Shown piece after piece: positions 44,533-53,112 of a stretch of DNA of 64,000 nucleotides. Every line of letters begins with the position of its first letter. Positions within the stretch are counted from its first letter, which is position 1. This DNA comes from Alloalcanivorax xiamenensis (GTDB taxonomy: Bacteria; Pseudomonadota; Gammaproteobacteria; Pseudomonadales; Alcanivoracaceae). The notes under the pieces are model-generated. The model was not told the origin of the DNA. It did no database searches and saw only the letters and a list, made by a program, of their open reading frames with translations. The stretch spans positions 62,001 through 126,000 of the forward strand of contig NZ_AQPF01000001.1 in assembly GCF_009846745.1 (NCBI RefSeq), given 5' to 3'. A program made the position numbers and the translations under genes.

Positions 44533-45018
44533 ATGCCGATCAATAAAGACAAGGTCGTTACCCTGCACTACACCCTGCTCGATGGTGCGGATGGCAGCGA
44601 ACTGGAACGCAGCGCCGAAGATGCGCCCCTGTTGTATCTGCACGGTGCCGGCAACATTCTGCCCGGCCTTGAGGCCGCGCTGGAGGGCAAGGACGTCGGC
44701 GAGGATGTGGAAGTGACCCTGGAAGCCGGGGATGCCTACGGCGAACGTGACGACAGCCTGCGGCAACGCCTGCCGGCCAAGCACTTCAAGCACGCCGGCA
44801 AGCTGAAACCCGGCAAAGTGGTGCGGCTGCAAACCGAACAGGGCCCGCGCCTGGTTACCGTGGTGAAAGTGGGCCTGAAAACCGTGGACGTGGATGCCAA
44901 CCATCCACTGGCGGGCCGCGCCTTGCGCTTTCAGCTCTCGATCAAGGATATCCGCGACGCCAGCGCCGAGGAAATCGCCCACCGCCATGTTCATGGTCCG
45001 GGCGGCCACCAGCACTGA
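44533..45018 (+). CDS. FKBP-type peptidyl-prolyl isomerase, SlyD-like
   Basis: A 161-residue prolyl isomerase with an inserted IF domain, characteristic of SlyD. It keeps NILPGLEAALEGKDVGE, GDAYGERDD and a histidine-rich C-terminus (HRHVHGPGGHQH) that may bind Ni2+ or Zn2+. It assists folding of Pro-containing proteins and metalloenzymes. A REP-like pair follows it. Confidence 0.92.
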   Translation: MPINKDKVVTLHYTLLDGADGSELERSAEDAPLLYLHGAGNILPGLEAALEGKDVGEDVEVTLEAGDAYGERDDSLRQRLPAKHFKHAGKLKPGKVVRLQTEQGPRLVTVVKVGLKTVDVDANHPLAGRALRFQLSIKDIRDASAEEIAHRHVHGPGGHQH

Positions 45019-45033
45019 AATATCGCGGGCCAT

Positions 45034-45162
45034 GGATCGTTGGTGTCCAAAGTTCCAGGACAGCGCACCGATACGCATCACGCTAACACACCATTCGCTG
45101 CTAAAGCAGCTTCCCACAAAAGCGATTACGAAGCCGCTGTGGGAGCTGCTTTGGCAGCGAAT
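45034..45162. repeat. REP-like inverted pair, copy C, with upstream tag
   Basis: Units at 45093-45118 and 45138-45162 are near-perfect inverted copies (one mismatch and one deleted base), with outward GCGAAT ends as in copy B. A 15-base tag GGATCGTTGGTGTCC lies 45 bases upstream (45034-45048). The same tag, with one mismatch, lies beside the copy D palindrome near 56605 in the same relative orientation. Confidence 0.75.
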
Positions 45163-45222
45163 CGGCGGATCATTCCAAGCCTATGGAACAACAGGGATCT
45201 GCCGACCGCGATCCGCACCGCT

Positions 45223-46671
45223 TCAACGCCCCTTCAGAAACCGCTCCAATACTCGCACCAATACCCGGCCCAATTGCGTGGCCAGGGTTCTCAACAGACT
45301 TTTGGTGAACGCCTCGCCGGCGCTTTGCCGGCGTGATGCACGCTTCATGCTGGCTTTTTTCTCCGGCTCCGGCTTCGCCTGTTCCGCTTCCTTCCGCTGC
45401 TGTCGGCGGGCCTGCAGACGCTCGTGGGCGGAGTCCCGATCCTCCGCCTGATCGTATTTGGCGGCCAACGGCGACGCCGCTTTCAGTTGCGCCAAGGCAT
45501 CCTCGTCGGCCGGCCCGATACGGCCGCGCGGCGGCGCCACCAGGGTGCGCTCCACCGGCGTCGGAATACCCTGGTCGTCGAGCACACTGACCAGCGCTTC
45601 GCCAACGCCCAGTTCGGTGATCACCCGGGCGGTGTCCAGATCCGGGTTGGCGCGGAAAGTCTGGGCCGCCACTTTTACCGCTTTCTGATCCTTGGGCGTG
45701 TAGGCCCGCAGGGCATGCTGCACCCGGTTGCCGAGCTGTCCCAGCACACTGTCGGGGATATCCGACGGCGATTGGGTGACGAAGTAAATACCAACGCCCT
45801 TGGAGCGGATCAGCCTGACCGTCTGTTCAAGCTTTTCCAATAACGCTTTCGGTGCGCTGTCGAACAACAGATGGGCTTCATCAAAGAAAAACACCAGCAA
45901 CGGCAGAGGCTGGTCGCCACGTTCCGGCAGCCTTTCGAACAGCTCCGCCAGTAGCCAGAGCAGGAAGGTGGTGTACAAACGGGGCTGCAGAATCAGCTCG
46001 CGACCATCCAGCAGATTGACCACGCCGTGTCCGTTCCGCTGCTGTATCAGATCCATGATATCCAGCGCCGGCTCGCCGAAGAACACATCACCGCCCTGGC
46101 TCTTCAGTACCAGCAGCCGGCGCAAAATAGCGCCGAGACTCTGCGAGGACAGCGTGCCATAGCGCTCGGACAATGGTTTGCGCTGCTCCACCATCCAGTT
46201 CAGCAGGCTCTCCATGTCCTTCAGGTCCAGCAGCGGCAGGTCCTCGCTGTCGGCGTAGTCGAAGGCGATGTGGAGCACACCGCTTTGTACCTCGTTGAGC
46301 TCCAGCAGGTTGCTCAACAGCGCCGGTCCCATGTCGGCCACGGTGGTGCGAACCGCTTGACCGGTACGACCATACAGATCCCAAAGCCGGGTCGGGCAGG
46401 CCTGGGCGGCCCAGTCCGTGATACCGATGCGCTGAACCCGCTCCTGGATCTTGTCATTGCTCTTGCCGGCCACCGCGATACCGGACAAGTCTCCTTTCAC
46501 GTCGGCGGTGAACACCGGCACACCGAGACGTGAAAAGCCCTCCGCCAGCACCTGCAGGGTCACGGTTTTACCGGTACCGGTGGCGCCGGCGATCAATCCA
46601 TGGCGATTCGCCATGGCCCCGTTGAGTGCAATTCGTCCCTGTTCCGTACCGCCGATCAAAAGCTGCTGCAT
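45223..46671 (-). CDS. HerA-like ATPase, DUF853 (YjgR) family
   Basis: A 482-residue P-loop ATPase of the HerA/FtsK superfamily. Walker A is GATGTGKTV (residues about 29-37), and Walker B LLVFFFDEAHLLFD is clear. The C-terminal 70 residues are basic, with Arg, Gln and Lys, and probably bind nucleic acid or another partner. Function of the family is not established. It is divergent from gloA. Confidence 0.88.
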   Translation of the reverse strand: MQQLLIGGTEQGRIALNGAMANRHGLIAGATGTGKTVTLQVLAEGFSRLGVPVFTADVKGDLSGIAVAGKSNDKIQERVQRIGITDWAAQACPTRLWDLYGRTGQAVRTTVADMGPALLSNLLELNEVQSGVLHIAFDYADSEDLPLLDLKDMESLLNWMVEQRKPLSERYGTLSSQSLGAILRRLLVLKSQGGDVFFGEPALDIMDLIQQRNGHGVVNLLDGRELILQPRLYTTFLLWLLAELFERLPERGDQPLPLLVFFFDEAHLLFDSAPKALLEKLEQTVRLIRSKGVGIYFVTQSPSDIPDSVLGQLGNRVQHALRAYTPKDQKAVKVAAQTFRANPDLDTARVITELGVGEALVSVLDDQGIPTPVERTLVAPPRGRIGPADEDALAQLKAASPLAAKYDQAEDRDSAHERLQARRQQRKEAEQAKPEPEKKASMKRASRRQSAGEAFTKSLLRTLATQLGRVLVRVLERFLKGR

Positions 46672-46793
46672 GGCCCGATCCCCGTTGTATCCTGACCGCA
46701 GTCTGCGCGATTCAGCGGATTTTGTCCGTGAGGAGTTGTAAAAGCGGCGCTCAACCCCATGTGCTGGAGAGCCGTTTTATTGGAGAGCGCGAT

Positions 46794-47339
46794 ATGCCCC
46801 GCCATTTCGAGTCCGCTCCCGGCCTGTGCCAACAGCCGGACGCGGAAACCAACGATTATCTGTTCAATCAGACCATGCTGCGAGTCAAGGATCCCGAGCG
46901 CAGCCTGGACTTCTACACCCGCGTCCTGGGTATGCGCTTGGTGCGCAAACTGGACTTCCCGGAGATGCAATTCAGCCTCTACTTCCTGGGCTATCTGGCA
47001 CCGGATGAGGAACGTCGGGTACCCGAGGACGATGCCGCGCGGCTGACCTACACTTTCGGCCGTGAAGCGATGCTGGAACTGACGCATAACTGGGGCACGG
47101 AGAAAGACACCGATTTCGCTTACCACAACGGCAATGAAGACCCGCGTGGCTTCGGCCACATCGGCGTCACCGTGCCGGACGTCTACGCCGCCTGCGAGCG
47201 TTTGGAAAAACTCGGCGTGGATTTCGTCAAGAAACCGGACGACGGCAAAATGAAAGGCCTGGGCTTTATCCGTGATCCCGACGGCTATTGGATCGAGATC
47301 ATCCAGGCCGACATGATGGAGAAACAGGTCAAGAATTAA
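46794..47339 (+). CDS. gloA: Lactoylglutathione lyase (glyoxalase I)
   Basis: A 181-residue enzyme that turns the glutathione-methylglyoxal adduct into S-lactoylglutathione. The metal set is Gln26, Glu95, His122 and Glu168, the Gln-type found in zinc-dependent long glyoxalases. The block QTMLRVKDPERSLDFYTRVL is conserved. Start MPRHFESA follows GGAGAG. Its stop overlaps the stop of the convergent LysR gene by 4 bases. Confidence 0.96.
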   Translation: MPRHFESAPGLCQQPDAETNDYLFNQTMLRVKDPERSLDFYTRVLGMRLVRKLDFPEMQFSLYFLGYLAPDEERRVPEDDAARLTYTFGREAMLELTHNWGTEKDTDFAYHNGNEDPRGFGHIGVTVPDVYAACERLEKLGVDFVKKPDDGKMKGLGFIRDPDGYWIEIIQADMMEKQVKN

Positions 47340-48199
47340 AGATCGAGCAACGCCAGAAAGGCCCGCGTCGCCGGTGTCGGATTGGGATGCCACACCGCCC
47401 GCACCACCCGGCGCGGGGCTTCCCGCACCGGTCGCGTACAGACACCGGCAAGGCGGGGGGCCAGACTGGCCGGAATCAGGCCGATCGCCAGGCCACGGCG
47501 GACGATATCCACCAGCAGTGAAATGGTGCTCACCTCGAATCGGACCGCATATCGCAGACCGGCGGCGGCGAACGCTTCCTCTGATTGCTGGCGGGCTCCG
47601 GTTCCCTCACCAAAATCCGCCATCGGCCATTCGGTCAACTGCTCCAGGCGGACCCGCCGGCACCGGGTCAGTGGGTGCTCTTTAGGCAGCAGTGCCACCA
47701 ACTCTTCTTCGCACAGATCAGCGCTTTCCAGCCGTTCAATCACCACACCGGGCCAGAGACCGACGAAGGCCAGGTCCAGGCTGTGCTCGTGCATGCGGTC
47801 GATCATCCGTTCGCTGCCGTCCATGCTCATCTCGATGTCCACATGGGGATAGCGGCGATGAAATTGGGCCGTCAGTCCGATCACGTCCGGTTCGGTCAGT
47901 GTGGAAATGGTTCCAAGAGAAAGCCGGCCGCGGACTTCACCGCTGCGCGCGGCCACCTCGTCTTCGATACGGCGCACCGCATCCAAAGCCCGCCGGCCGC
48001 TCTCCACGAACGCCTCGCCGGCGGGAGTAAGTCGCAAGGATCGGGAGTTACGCTCAAACAGGATGGTCCCCAACTGCTGTTCGAGCTGCGCCACCTGATG
48101 GCTCAGTGCCGATTGCACAATATGACAGCGGCGGGCGGCGGCGGTGAAACTGCCTTCCTCCGCCACCGCCAGCACATACTCGATCTGGCGCAGTTTCAT
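47336..48199 (-). CDS. LysR-family regulator divergent from an MFS gene
   Basis: A 287-residue LysR regulator with the HTH block EGSFTAAARRCHIVQSALSHQV and an effector domain resembling CysB or OxyR-like branches. It is divergent from the MFS transporter gene with a 141-base AT-rich gap, the expected arrangement for control of that transporter. The inducer is unknown. Confidence 0.88.
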   Translation of the reverse strand: MKLRQIEYVLAVAEEGSFTAAARRCHIVQSALSHQVAQLEQQLGTILFERNSRSLRLTPAGEAFVESGRRALDAVRRIEDEVAARSGEVRGRLSLGTISTLTEPDVIGLTAQFHRRYPHVDIEMSMDGSERMIDRMHEHSLDLAFVGLWPGVVIERLESADLCEEELVALLPKEHPLTRCRRVRLEQLTEWPMADFGEGTGARQQSEEAFAAAGLRYAVRFEVSTISLLVDIVRRGLAIGLIPASLAPRLAGVCTRPVREAPRRVVRAVWHPNPTPATRAFLALLDL

Positions 48200-48340
48200 G
48201 GTCCGCTCCCTGGGGCATCTCTTTTATAGATAGCTGGGATGATATTAATGCATTTGTCACATGGCGGCGATTGGCCGACACTGCGCCGCTCAGTCAACTA
48301 TTGATCTCCAGCCCGCCAGGAAAATCCGCCAGGAGAGGCC
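48200..48340. promoter_or_regulatory. LysR/MFS divergent promoter region
   Basis: A 141-base gap with an AT-rich patch (TATAGATAG and GATATTAATGC near 48228-48250), likely containing the operator of the divergent LysR regulator. No precise site is resolved by eye. Confidence 0.35.
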
Positions 48341-49543
48341 ATGAACACAGACCGCCAGCACGATACGGCACCCGGGCTCACTCCCATGCTGCTTATGCTG
48401 ATGACCGTCACCACCGGGTTAGCGGTGGCCAGCAACTACTATGCCCAGCCGCTGCTGCACACCATCGCCGATGAGCTGTCGTTGTCCTATTCCGGTGCCG
48501 GCATCATCGTCACCGCCGCCCAGGCTGGCTATGCGGCCGGTTTGCTGCTGCTGGTGCCCCTGGGCGACATGTTCGAGCGGCGCCGGCTGATCGTCACCAT
48601 GATCACGCTGGCCGCCGGCGGCCTGTTGATCAGTGCCAATGCCTCGACACTGACCATGCTGCTGGTGGGCACCGCCATCACCGGCGCCTTCACCGTGGTG
48701 GCTCAGGTGCTGGTGCCTTTCGCCGCCACTCTCGCGGCGCCGGGGGTACGCGGCAAGGTGGTGGGCACGGTAATGAGCGGTCTGCTGCTGGGGATTCTGC
48801 TGGCCCGGACCGTGGCCGGCGCCTTGTCCACCCTCGGCGATTGGCGCACCGTCTACTGGGTGGCCTCGGCACTGATGTTCATAAATGCCCTGGCGCTGTG
48901 GCGGCTACTGCCCACTCACCGACAATCGGCCGGGCTTTCCTATGGCCGTTTACTGCTGTCCATCGGCCAGTTGTTCGCCCGCCATCGCCTGTACCGGACC
49001 CGTTCCGCCTTGGGCTTTCTGACCTTCGCCATGTTCAGTGTGTTCTGGACCTCGGCGGCGTTTCTACTTTCCTCCGAGCCCTGGCACTTCTCCGACGCCA
49101 CCATTGGCCTGTTCGGGCTGGCCGGGGCGGTGGGCGCCTTGTCCGCGCGCAAGGCGGGCAGCCTGGCCGATCGCGGCCATGCCCGCTGGACCACATTGGG
49201 CGGCGTGTTGATGCTGGCGCTATCGTGGGTGGTGATGGGCTTCAGTGAAGAGAGTCTGATCGCCCTGATCATCGGTATCGTGATATTGGATCTGGCGATC
49301 CAGGCGGTGCACATCAGCAACATGAACGTGATCTACGCGCTGGACGAGTCGGCCCGTAACCGCCTCAATTCCGGCTACATGTTCGTGTATTTTCTTGGCG
49401 GCGCCGGCGGCTCGCTGGCCTCCGCCTGGATTTACCAGCATTACCAGTGGAACGGCGTGGTCGGGCTCGGCCTGGGTCTGGCGGTGGCGGCCTGCCTGTT
49501 GGCATGGTTGGCGCCAACGGAAGCATCAACCACGACCTCGTGA
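48341..49543 (+). CDS. MFS transporter
   Basis: A 400-residue major facilitator with about 12 membrane helices. The loop between helices 2 and 3 has GDMFERRRLIV, close to the GxxxDRxGRR motif. It is of the YybF/YgaY-like drug-efflux branch. Substrate is unknown. Its end overlaps the convergent YeeE gene by 18 bases. Confidence 0.87.
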   Translation: MNTDRQHDTAPGLTPMLLMLMTVTTGLAVASNYYAQPLLHTIADELSLSYSGAGIIVTAAQAGYAAGLLLLVPLGDMFERRRLIVTMITLAAGGLLISANASTLTMLLVGTAITGAFTVVAQVLVPFAATLAAPGVRGKVVGTVMSGLLLGILLARTVAGALSTLGDWRTVYWVASALMFINALALWRLLPTHRQSAGLSYGRLLLSIGQLFARHRLYRTRSALGFLTFAMFSVFWTSAAFLLSSEPWHFSDATIGLFGLAGAVGALSARKAGSLADRGHARWTTLGGVLMLALSWVVMGFSEESLIALIIGIVILDLAIQAVHISNMNVIYALDESARNRLNSGYMFVYFLGGAGGSLASAWIYQHYQWNGVVGLGLGLAVAACLLAWLAPTEASTTTS

Positions 49544-49945
49544 TTCCATAACACGGAACAGCACCATGCCGACGACCATCGCCACCACGAATACAATGCC
49601 CTGCCAATAACCCAGCGGCAGCAGTGTCAGGGCCGGGCCAGGGCAAATACCCGCCAACCCCCAGCCAACCCCGAATACCAGACTGCCGCCGATCAGGCGG
49701 CGGTCAATATCACGCCGGGAGGGCAACCGCATGGCACCGCCCAACCAGGCCCGGGAACGGCGGCGAGCCAGGGCCATCGGCACCACGGCCGCGGCAATGG
49801 CGCCCACCATCACCAGCGCCAGGGAGGGGTCCCAGGCACCGGCCAGATCAAGAAAGCCCAACACTTTGGCCGGGTCGGTCATACCGGACAGAATCAATCC
49901 AAGACCGAACAACAGGCCCGCGAGTAACGCCGTCAGCTTGTTCAT
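49526..49945 (-). CDS. YeeE/YedE family membrane protein, second half
   Basis: A 139-residue protein with about four membrane helices and the Cys-containing GVGWGLAGICPGPALTLL block of the YeeE/YedE thiosulfate-transporter superfamily (DUF6691-like). It is the C-terminal half of a split pair; the N-terminal half overlaps its start by 4 bases. They probably form one transporter for thiosulfate or a related sulfur compound. Confidence 0.85.
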   Translation of the reverse strand: MNKLTALLAGLLFGLGLILSGMTDPAKVLGFLDLAGAWDPSLALVMVGAIAAAVVPMALARRRSRAWLGGAMRLPSRRDIDRRLIGGSLVFGVGWGLAGICPGPALTLLPLGYWQGIVFVVAMVVGMVLFRVMESRGRG

Positions 49946-50406
49946 ACCGCGACTCCCAGCAGATGACGGACCACATGGACGGTCACGAAGCCGGCCCCCA
50001 TGAAACACAGCGTGGCGATCAGCGAACGCGGCGATAGCCGCGACAGGCCGCAGACACCGTGACCACTGGTGCAGCCGGAGCCATAGCGGGTCCCGACGCC
50101 CACCAACAGCCCCGCCACCACCAAGGTTATCGGCGAGCCGCTGAAATGGCTTTCCGGTACCGTGGCGAACAGTTGCCACAACAGCGGCGCGGCCAGCAGC
50201 CCGAGCAAGAACAGGGCCGCTTCACCGCGCCCTTCGTCACCGGCTTGCGCCGATCCGGCAAACATGCCGTCCAGCAGTCCACCCAGCAATCCGCTGATGC
50301 CGGCGATACGGCCGTTGGCCAGGATCAGCAAGGCCGCGGCCAGGCCGATCAACACCCCTCCGGCCAGGGCGCTCCAGGGTGTGAACAGGCTCCACTCAAT
50401 GTTCAT
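49942..50406 (-). CDS. YeeE/YedE family membrane protein, first half
   Basis: A 154-residue protein with several membrane helices and the block RYGSGCTSGHGVCGLSR, where the two cysteines are conserved in sulfur-compound transporters. It forms a pair with the shorter YeeE gene downstream and is preceded directly by an ArsR-type regulator that probably controls the pair. Confidence 0.88.
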   Translation of the reverse strand: MNIEWSLFTPWSALAGGVLIGLAAALLILANGRIAGISGLLGGLLDGMFAGSAQAGDEGRGEAALFLLGLLAAPLLWQLFATVPESHFSGSPITLVVAGLLVGVGTRYGSGCTSGHGVCGLSRLSPRSLIATLCFMGAGFVTVHVVRHLLGVAV

Positions 50407-50729
50407 CGGCGTGTCTCCTCACAGAACAACCGATACAGGGTTTCGATCACCGCCAGTGCTTCGTCACTGGCGATGCGGTAGTAAATCTGTTTGCCTTCGC
50501 GCCGGGTCGCCACCAGCCCCTCCCGGCGTAGTACGCCGAGTTGCTGGGACAGAGAGGGTTGCGGTACCCCCACCGCGCCTTCCAACTCCCCCACATTGCG
50601 CTCCCCCTGACAAAGCTGACAGAGCAGCAGCAACCGGTCCGGATTGGCCAGCGCCTTCAACAGGCGTCCCGCTGCCGCCGCGTTGTCACGCAGCTGATCC
50701 ATATTGAGGTCGGGCATGGGATGGCTCAT
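50403..50729 (-). CDS. ArsR-family regulator, BigR/YgaV-like
   Basis: A 108-residue winged-helix regulator. Cys37 and Cys40 (LLLLCQLCQGE) and Cys103 (YRLFCEE) match the cysteines used by persulfide sensors of the BigR/SqrR/YgaV type: one near the N-terminal helix and one near the C-terminus. It is the first gene of a YeeE pair operon, overlapping the next gene by 4 bases. The choice of start, ATG at 50729, is uncertain: an in-frame ATG at 50747 adds six residues. Confidence 0.85.
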   Translation of the reverse strand: MSHPMPDLNMDQLRDNAAAAGRLLKALANPDRLLLLCQLCQGERNVGELEGAVGVPQPSLSQQLGVLRREGLVATRREGKQIYYRIASDEALAVIETLYRLFCEETRR

Positions 50730-50758
50730 GGGCACTCTCACTTTCATTTTCTTTAATT

Positions 50759-50772
50759 TATATTTTTATATA
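50759..50772. promoter_or_regulatory. AT-rich palindrome upstream of the ArsR gene
   Basis: TATATTTTTATATA has 5-bp inverted arms and lies 30 bases before the arsR start, within a strongly AT-rich patch. BigR-type operators are AT-rich palindromes, so it is a likely autoregulatory site. Confidence 0.5.
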
Positions 50773-50884
50773 TTAACTGGCAATAGATGATTCACTGACC
50801 ACGGCGCCATCCAGGCGCGATTCCCGGCCCGGCTTCCGCGACGGCCTAAGCATGGCCGGCATGGGGGCGCTCATAAAAAAGGGT

Positions 50885-51081
50885 CATCGCGGATTACCAG
50901 TAATGTGGGTCTCCATCGAAGGCACGGGTCTGCACGGAGGGCATCCGTATTCACCGGTCACCTCGAAGCGGAGCCGTGTCAGGCCTTTGCGGGAACCTGC
51001 TTCACGACGTTCCCGCAAAGGCCTGACACGGCTCCGCTGTCCCTGATGGAGGGGCGGGCCGTTTTCCTCTAAACCGCGATG
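50885..51081. repeat. Nested inverted-repeat island with 30-bp perfect stem
   Basis: The core is a perfect 30-bp inverted repeat (50967-50996 and 51009-51038) with a 12-base loop; arms begin AGCGGAGCCGTGTCAGG. Outer 8-base arms CATCGCGG (50885-50892) and CCGCGATG (51074-51081) add a second level. It resembles the 15.7-16.1 kb island in layout, though not in sequence. Confidence 0.75.
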
Positions 51082-51087
51082 AATCAT

Positions 51088-51112
51088 AAAAAAGGGCACC
51101 CCAAGGTGCCCC
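51088..51112 (-). terminator. Rho-independent terminator of the amidase gene
   Basis: Read on the minus strand, GGGCACC, TTGG and GGTGCCC form a 7-bp stem followed by TTTTTT. It lies 32 bases past the amidase stop. Confidence 0.85.
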
Positions 51113-51143
51113 TGTCCCGGAAATCTCCCGGGAAAAGCCATGG

Positions 51144-52817
51144 TTAAAGCTCTGGCGTGGATGTCGGCGGTTGCCGCGGGTGCACCAATTCCTGGTAGCC
51201 ATAGGCGATTTTGATCAGGGTCGGCTCGGCGTACTCCCGCCCCAGCATCTCCATGCCGATGGGTTGTGCCGGATCCAGATTGGTGGCCATGCCGGCGGGC
51301 AACGTCAGCGCCGGGAACTGGGAAAACGGGCTTAGCCGGTTGTTGCTGCCAGCACTGGGGCTGCCCCCGAGATCACCGGCCAGACCGGTCATGGTCGGGT
51401 ACAGCAGCACATCGTAAGGCTGGCCCAGGCTATTGCCGGCGGCGTCCACGTTATCCAGCGCCCGCATCAGCCGCTCGCGCACGAATACCGGGCGTTCCAC
51501 CGTGTTCTTGGTGTACACCGCCTGTTGTTCCGGGGTGAGATTGTTCAGGTCAATGGTGCCGCGATACTCCAGGCTACCCTGATAGTTCGGCAGATAACCA
51601 CCGCTGTCGAGCAACCCCTGGTAGGTCTGGATGTGGCCATCCATGACGTTGACCCAGCTGTTCAGGTACGCGACCAGATCATGCTGGAACTCATAACTGG
51701 ACATGGAGGAGTAGTCGCCCAGTATGGCGCCAAGATCATCGACGGTAACATCCTCCAGCGTGGCACCGGCGGCTTCCATGGCGGCCAACGCCTCTTCCAT
51801 CACCGCGTTGACGGTTTCGTTCTCGCCGAACAAGTCCCGCACCACACCGATACGAGCGCCATTCAGGCCATTGGCGTCCAGATAATCCGTATAGGTGTCC
51901 GGAACACCGGTAATGCTTTTGTACTCCTCCTCACTGGTCATCAGGGGCGCGTCGATCTCAAAGCTGATGCGCTGATTGGCGTGGGGTGATTCATCGAAGC
52001 CAACCATGGCGTCCATCATCAAGGCGCAATCTTCCACCGTGCGGCACATGGGGCCACCGGTATCTTGCCAGGACGCCAGCGGCATGATGCCATCCTGGCT
52101 CACCAGCTTCAGCGATGGGCGAATGCCCACCAAGCCCCCCAGACTGGAGGGCACCCGGATGGAGCCGCCGGTGTCACTGCCGGTACCCATCATCGCCAGA
52201 CTGGCGGCAATGGCGGAGCCGGTGCCGCTGGATGAACCACCCGCGCCCTTGCTCTGGTCATAGGCGTTCTTGACCAACCCGCGAACCGAGCTGGCGCCCG
52301 TGTAGCCGAACGCGAACTCATCCATGTTGGCCTTGCCGATGATGATGGCACCAGCTTCGCGCAGGCGACGGACGGTGTAGGCGTCTTCCAGGGGCCGGTT
52401 GTACTGGAAGGCGATCGCACCACCCGTGGTCGGCATCTGCTTGGTGTTGAAGTTGTCCTTTGGCAGCACCGGCACGCAATAGAGCGGTCCATCAATGCCA
52501 GTGACCTCGAAGTTCAAATCCTTTTCCCGGGCTTCGAACAAGGCGTCCGGGTTAATGTTAACGACGCTGCGCAGTTCGGTCGCGGTACCATCGTCGTCAT
52601 AAGCATGGATACGATCGATGTAGCCCTGAACCACTTCCTCGCAAGTCACGCCACCCGTTTCCAGAGAGGTATGCAGGCTGCTTACCGTGGCTTCAACAAA
52701 GGAGAACGGCACCGGCTCCACCACCGGCGGAATGGAATCACTGCTGGAAGAACCGCCGCACCCGGCGAGTACGGCAAGCGATAAGGCGGAAACCGCGAAT
52801 AACCTGGTCTTGATCAT
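51144..52817 (-). CDS. Lipoprotein amidase (amidase signature family)
   Basis: A 557-residue envelope lipoprotein. The signal peptide ends at LAGC, so Cys20 is lipidated, followed by a Ser-rich linker. The amidase signature triad is Lys120 (PVLPKDNF), Ser195/196 in GGSSSGTGSA and nucleophile Ser219 in GSDTGGSIR. It hydrolyses amide bonds, but the substrate is unknown. Start MIKTRLF is chosen because the 42-residue extension looks non-coding. Amidases of this class are usually cytosolic, so the lipoprotein form is less common. Confidence 0.9.
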   Translation of the reverse strand: MIKTRLFAVSALSLAVLAGCGGSSSSDSIPPVVEPVPFSFVEATVSSLHTSLETGGVTCEEVVQGYIDRIHAYDDDGTATELRSVVNINPDALFEAREKDLNFEVTGIDGPLYCVPVLPKDNFNTKQMPTTGGAIAFQYNRPLEDAYTVRRLREAGAIIIGKANMDEFAFGYTGASSVRGLVKNAYDQSKGAGGSSSGTGSAIAASLAMMGTGSDTGGSIRVPSSLGGLVGIRPSLKLVSQDGIMPLASWQDTGGPMCRTVEDCALMMDAMVGFDESPHANQRISFEIDAPLMTSEEEYKSITGVPDTYTDYLDANGLNGARIGVVRDLFGENETVNAVMEEALAAMEAAGATLEDVTVDDLGAILGDYSSMSSYEFQHDLVAYLNSWVNVMDGHIQTYQGLLDSGGYLPNYQGSLEYRGTIDLNNLTPEQQAVYTKNTVERPVFVRERLMRALDNVDAAGNSLGQPYDVLLYPTMTGLAGDLGGSPSAGSNNRLSPFSQFPALTLPAGMATNLDPAQPIGMEMLGREYAEPTLIKIAYGYQELVHPRQPPTSTPEL

Positions 52818-53112
52818 GGAAACGTCCCCATCTTTCCTCTTTAACGATGCAACGCATATCCCTGAAAAAATCCCCGGGGATGAAAACCGCCACCGGGGCA
52901 AACTCCTGTCGCGTTGCCTTCTGGGAATCAAAAGCCGTGCCAAATACTTGGATTTACAGAAAATACCGAGGGGAATGCGGAAATAGGGCGTGTTTACCTA
53001 CCGCGAAGAATGGAAGTGCCAGATAAGAGGCACACCACGCAAAGAGAAAGCGTGCACAATGGCGGTATCGATGCCCTCATTTCGGGCGAGGAGAGTTCAA
53101 ATGACGGGACCG

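Larger units (their letters stand above)
50730..51143. other. Non-coding gap between ArsR and amidase genes
   Basis: This 414-base gap has an AT-rich operator candidate at 50759-50772, a nested inverted-repeat island at 50885-51081 and the amidase terminator near 51088. No frame in it resembles a protein. Confidence 0.7.
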
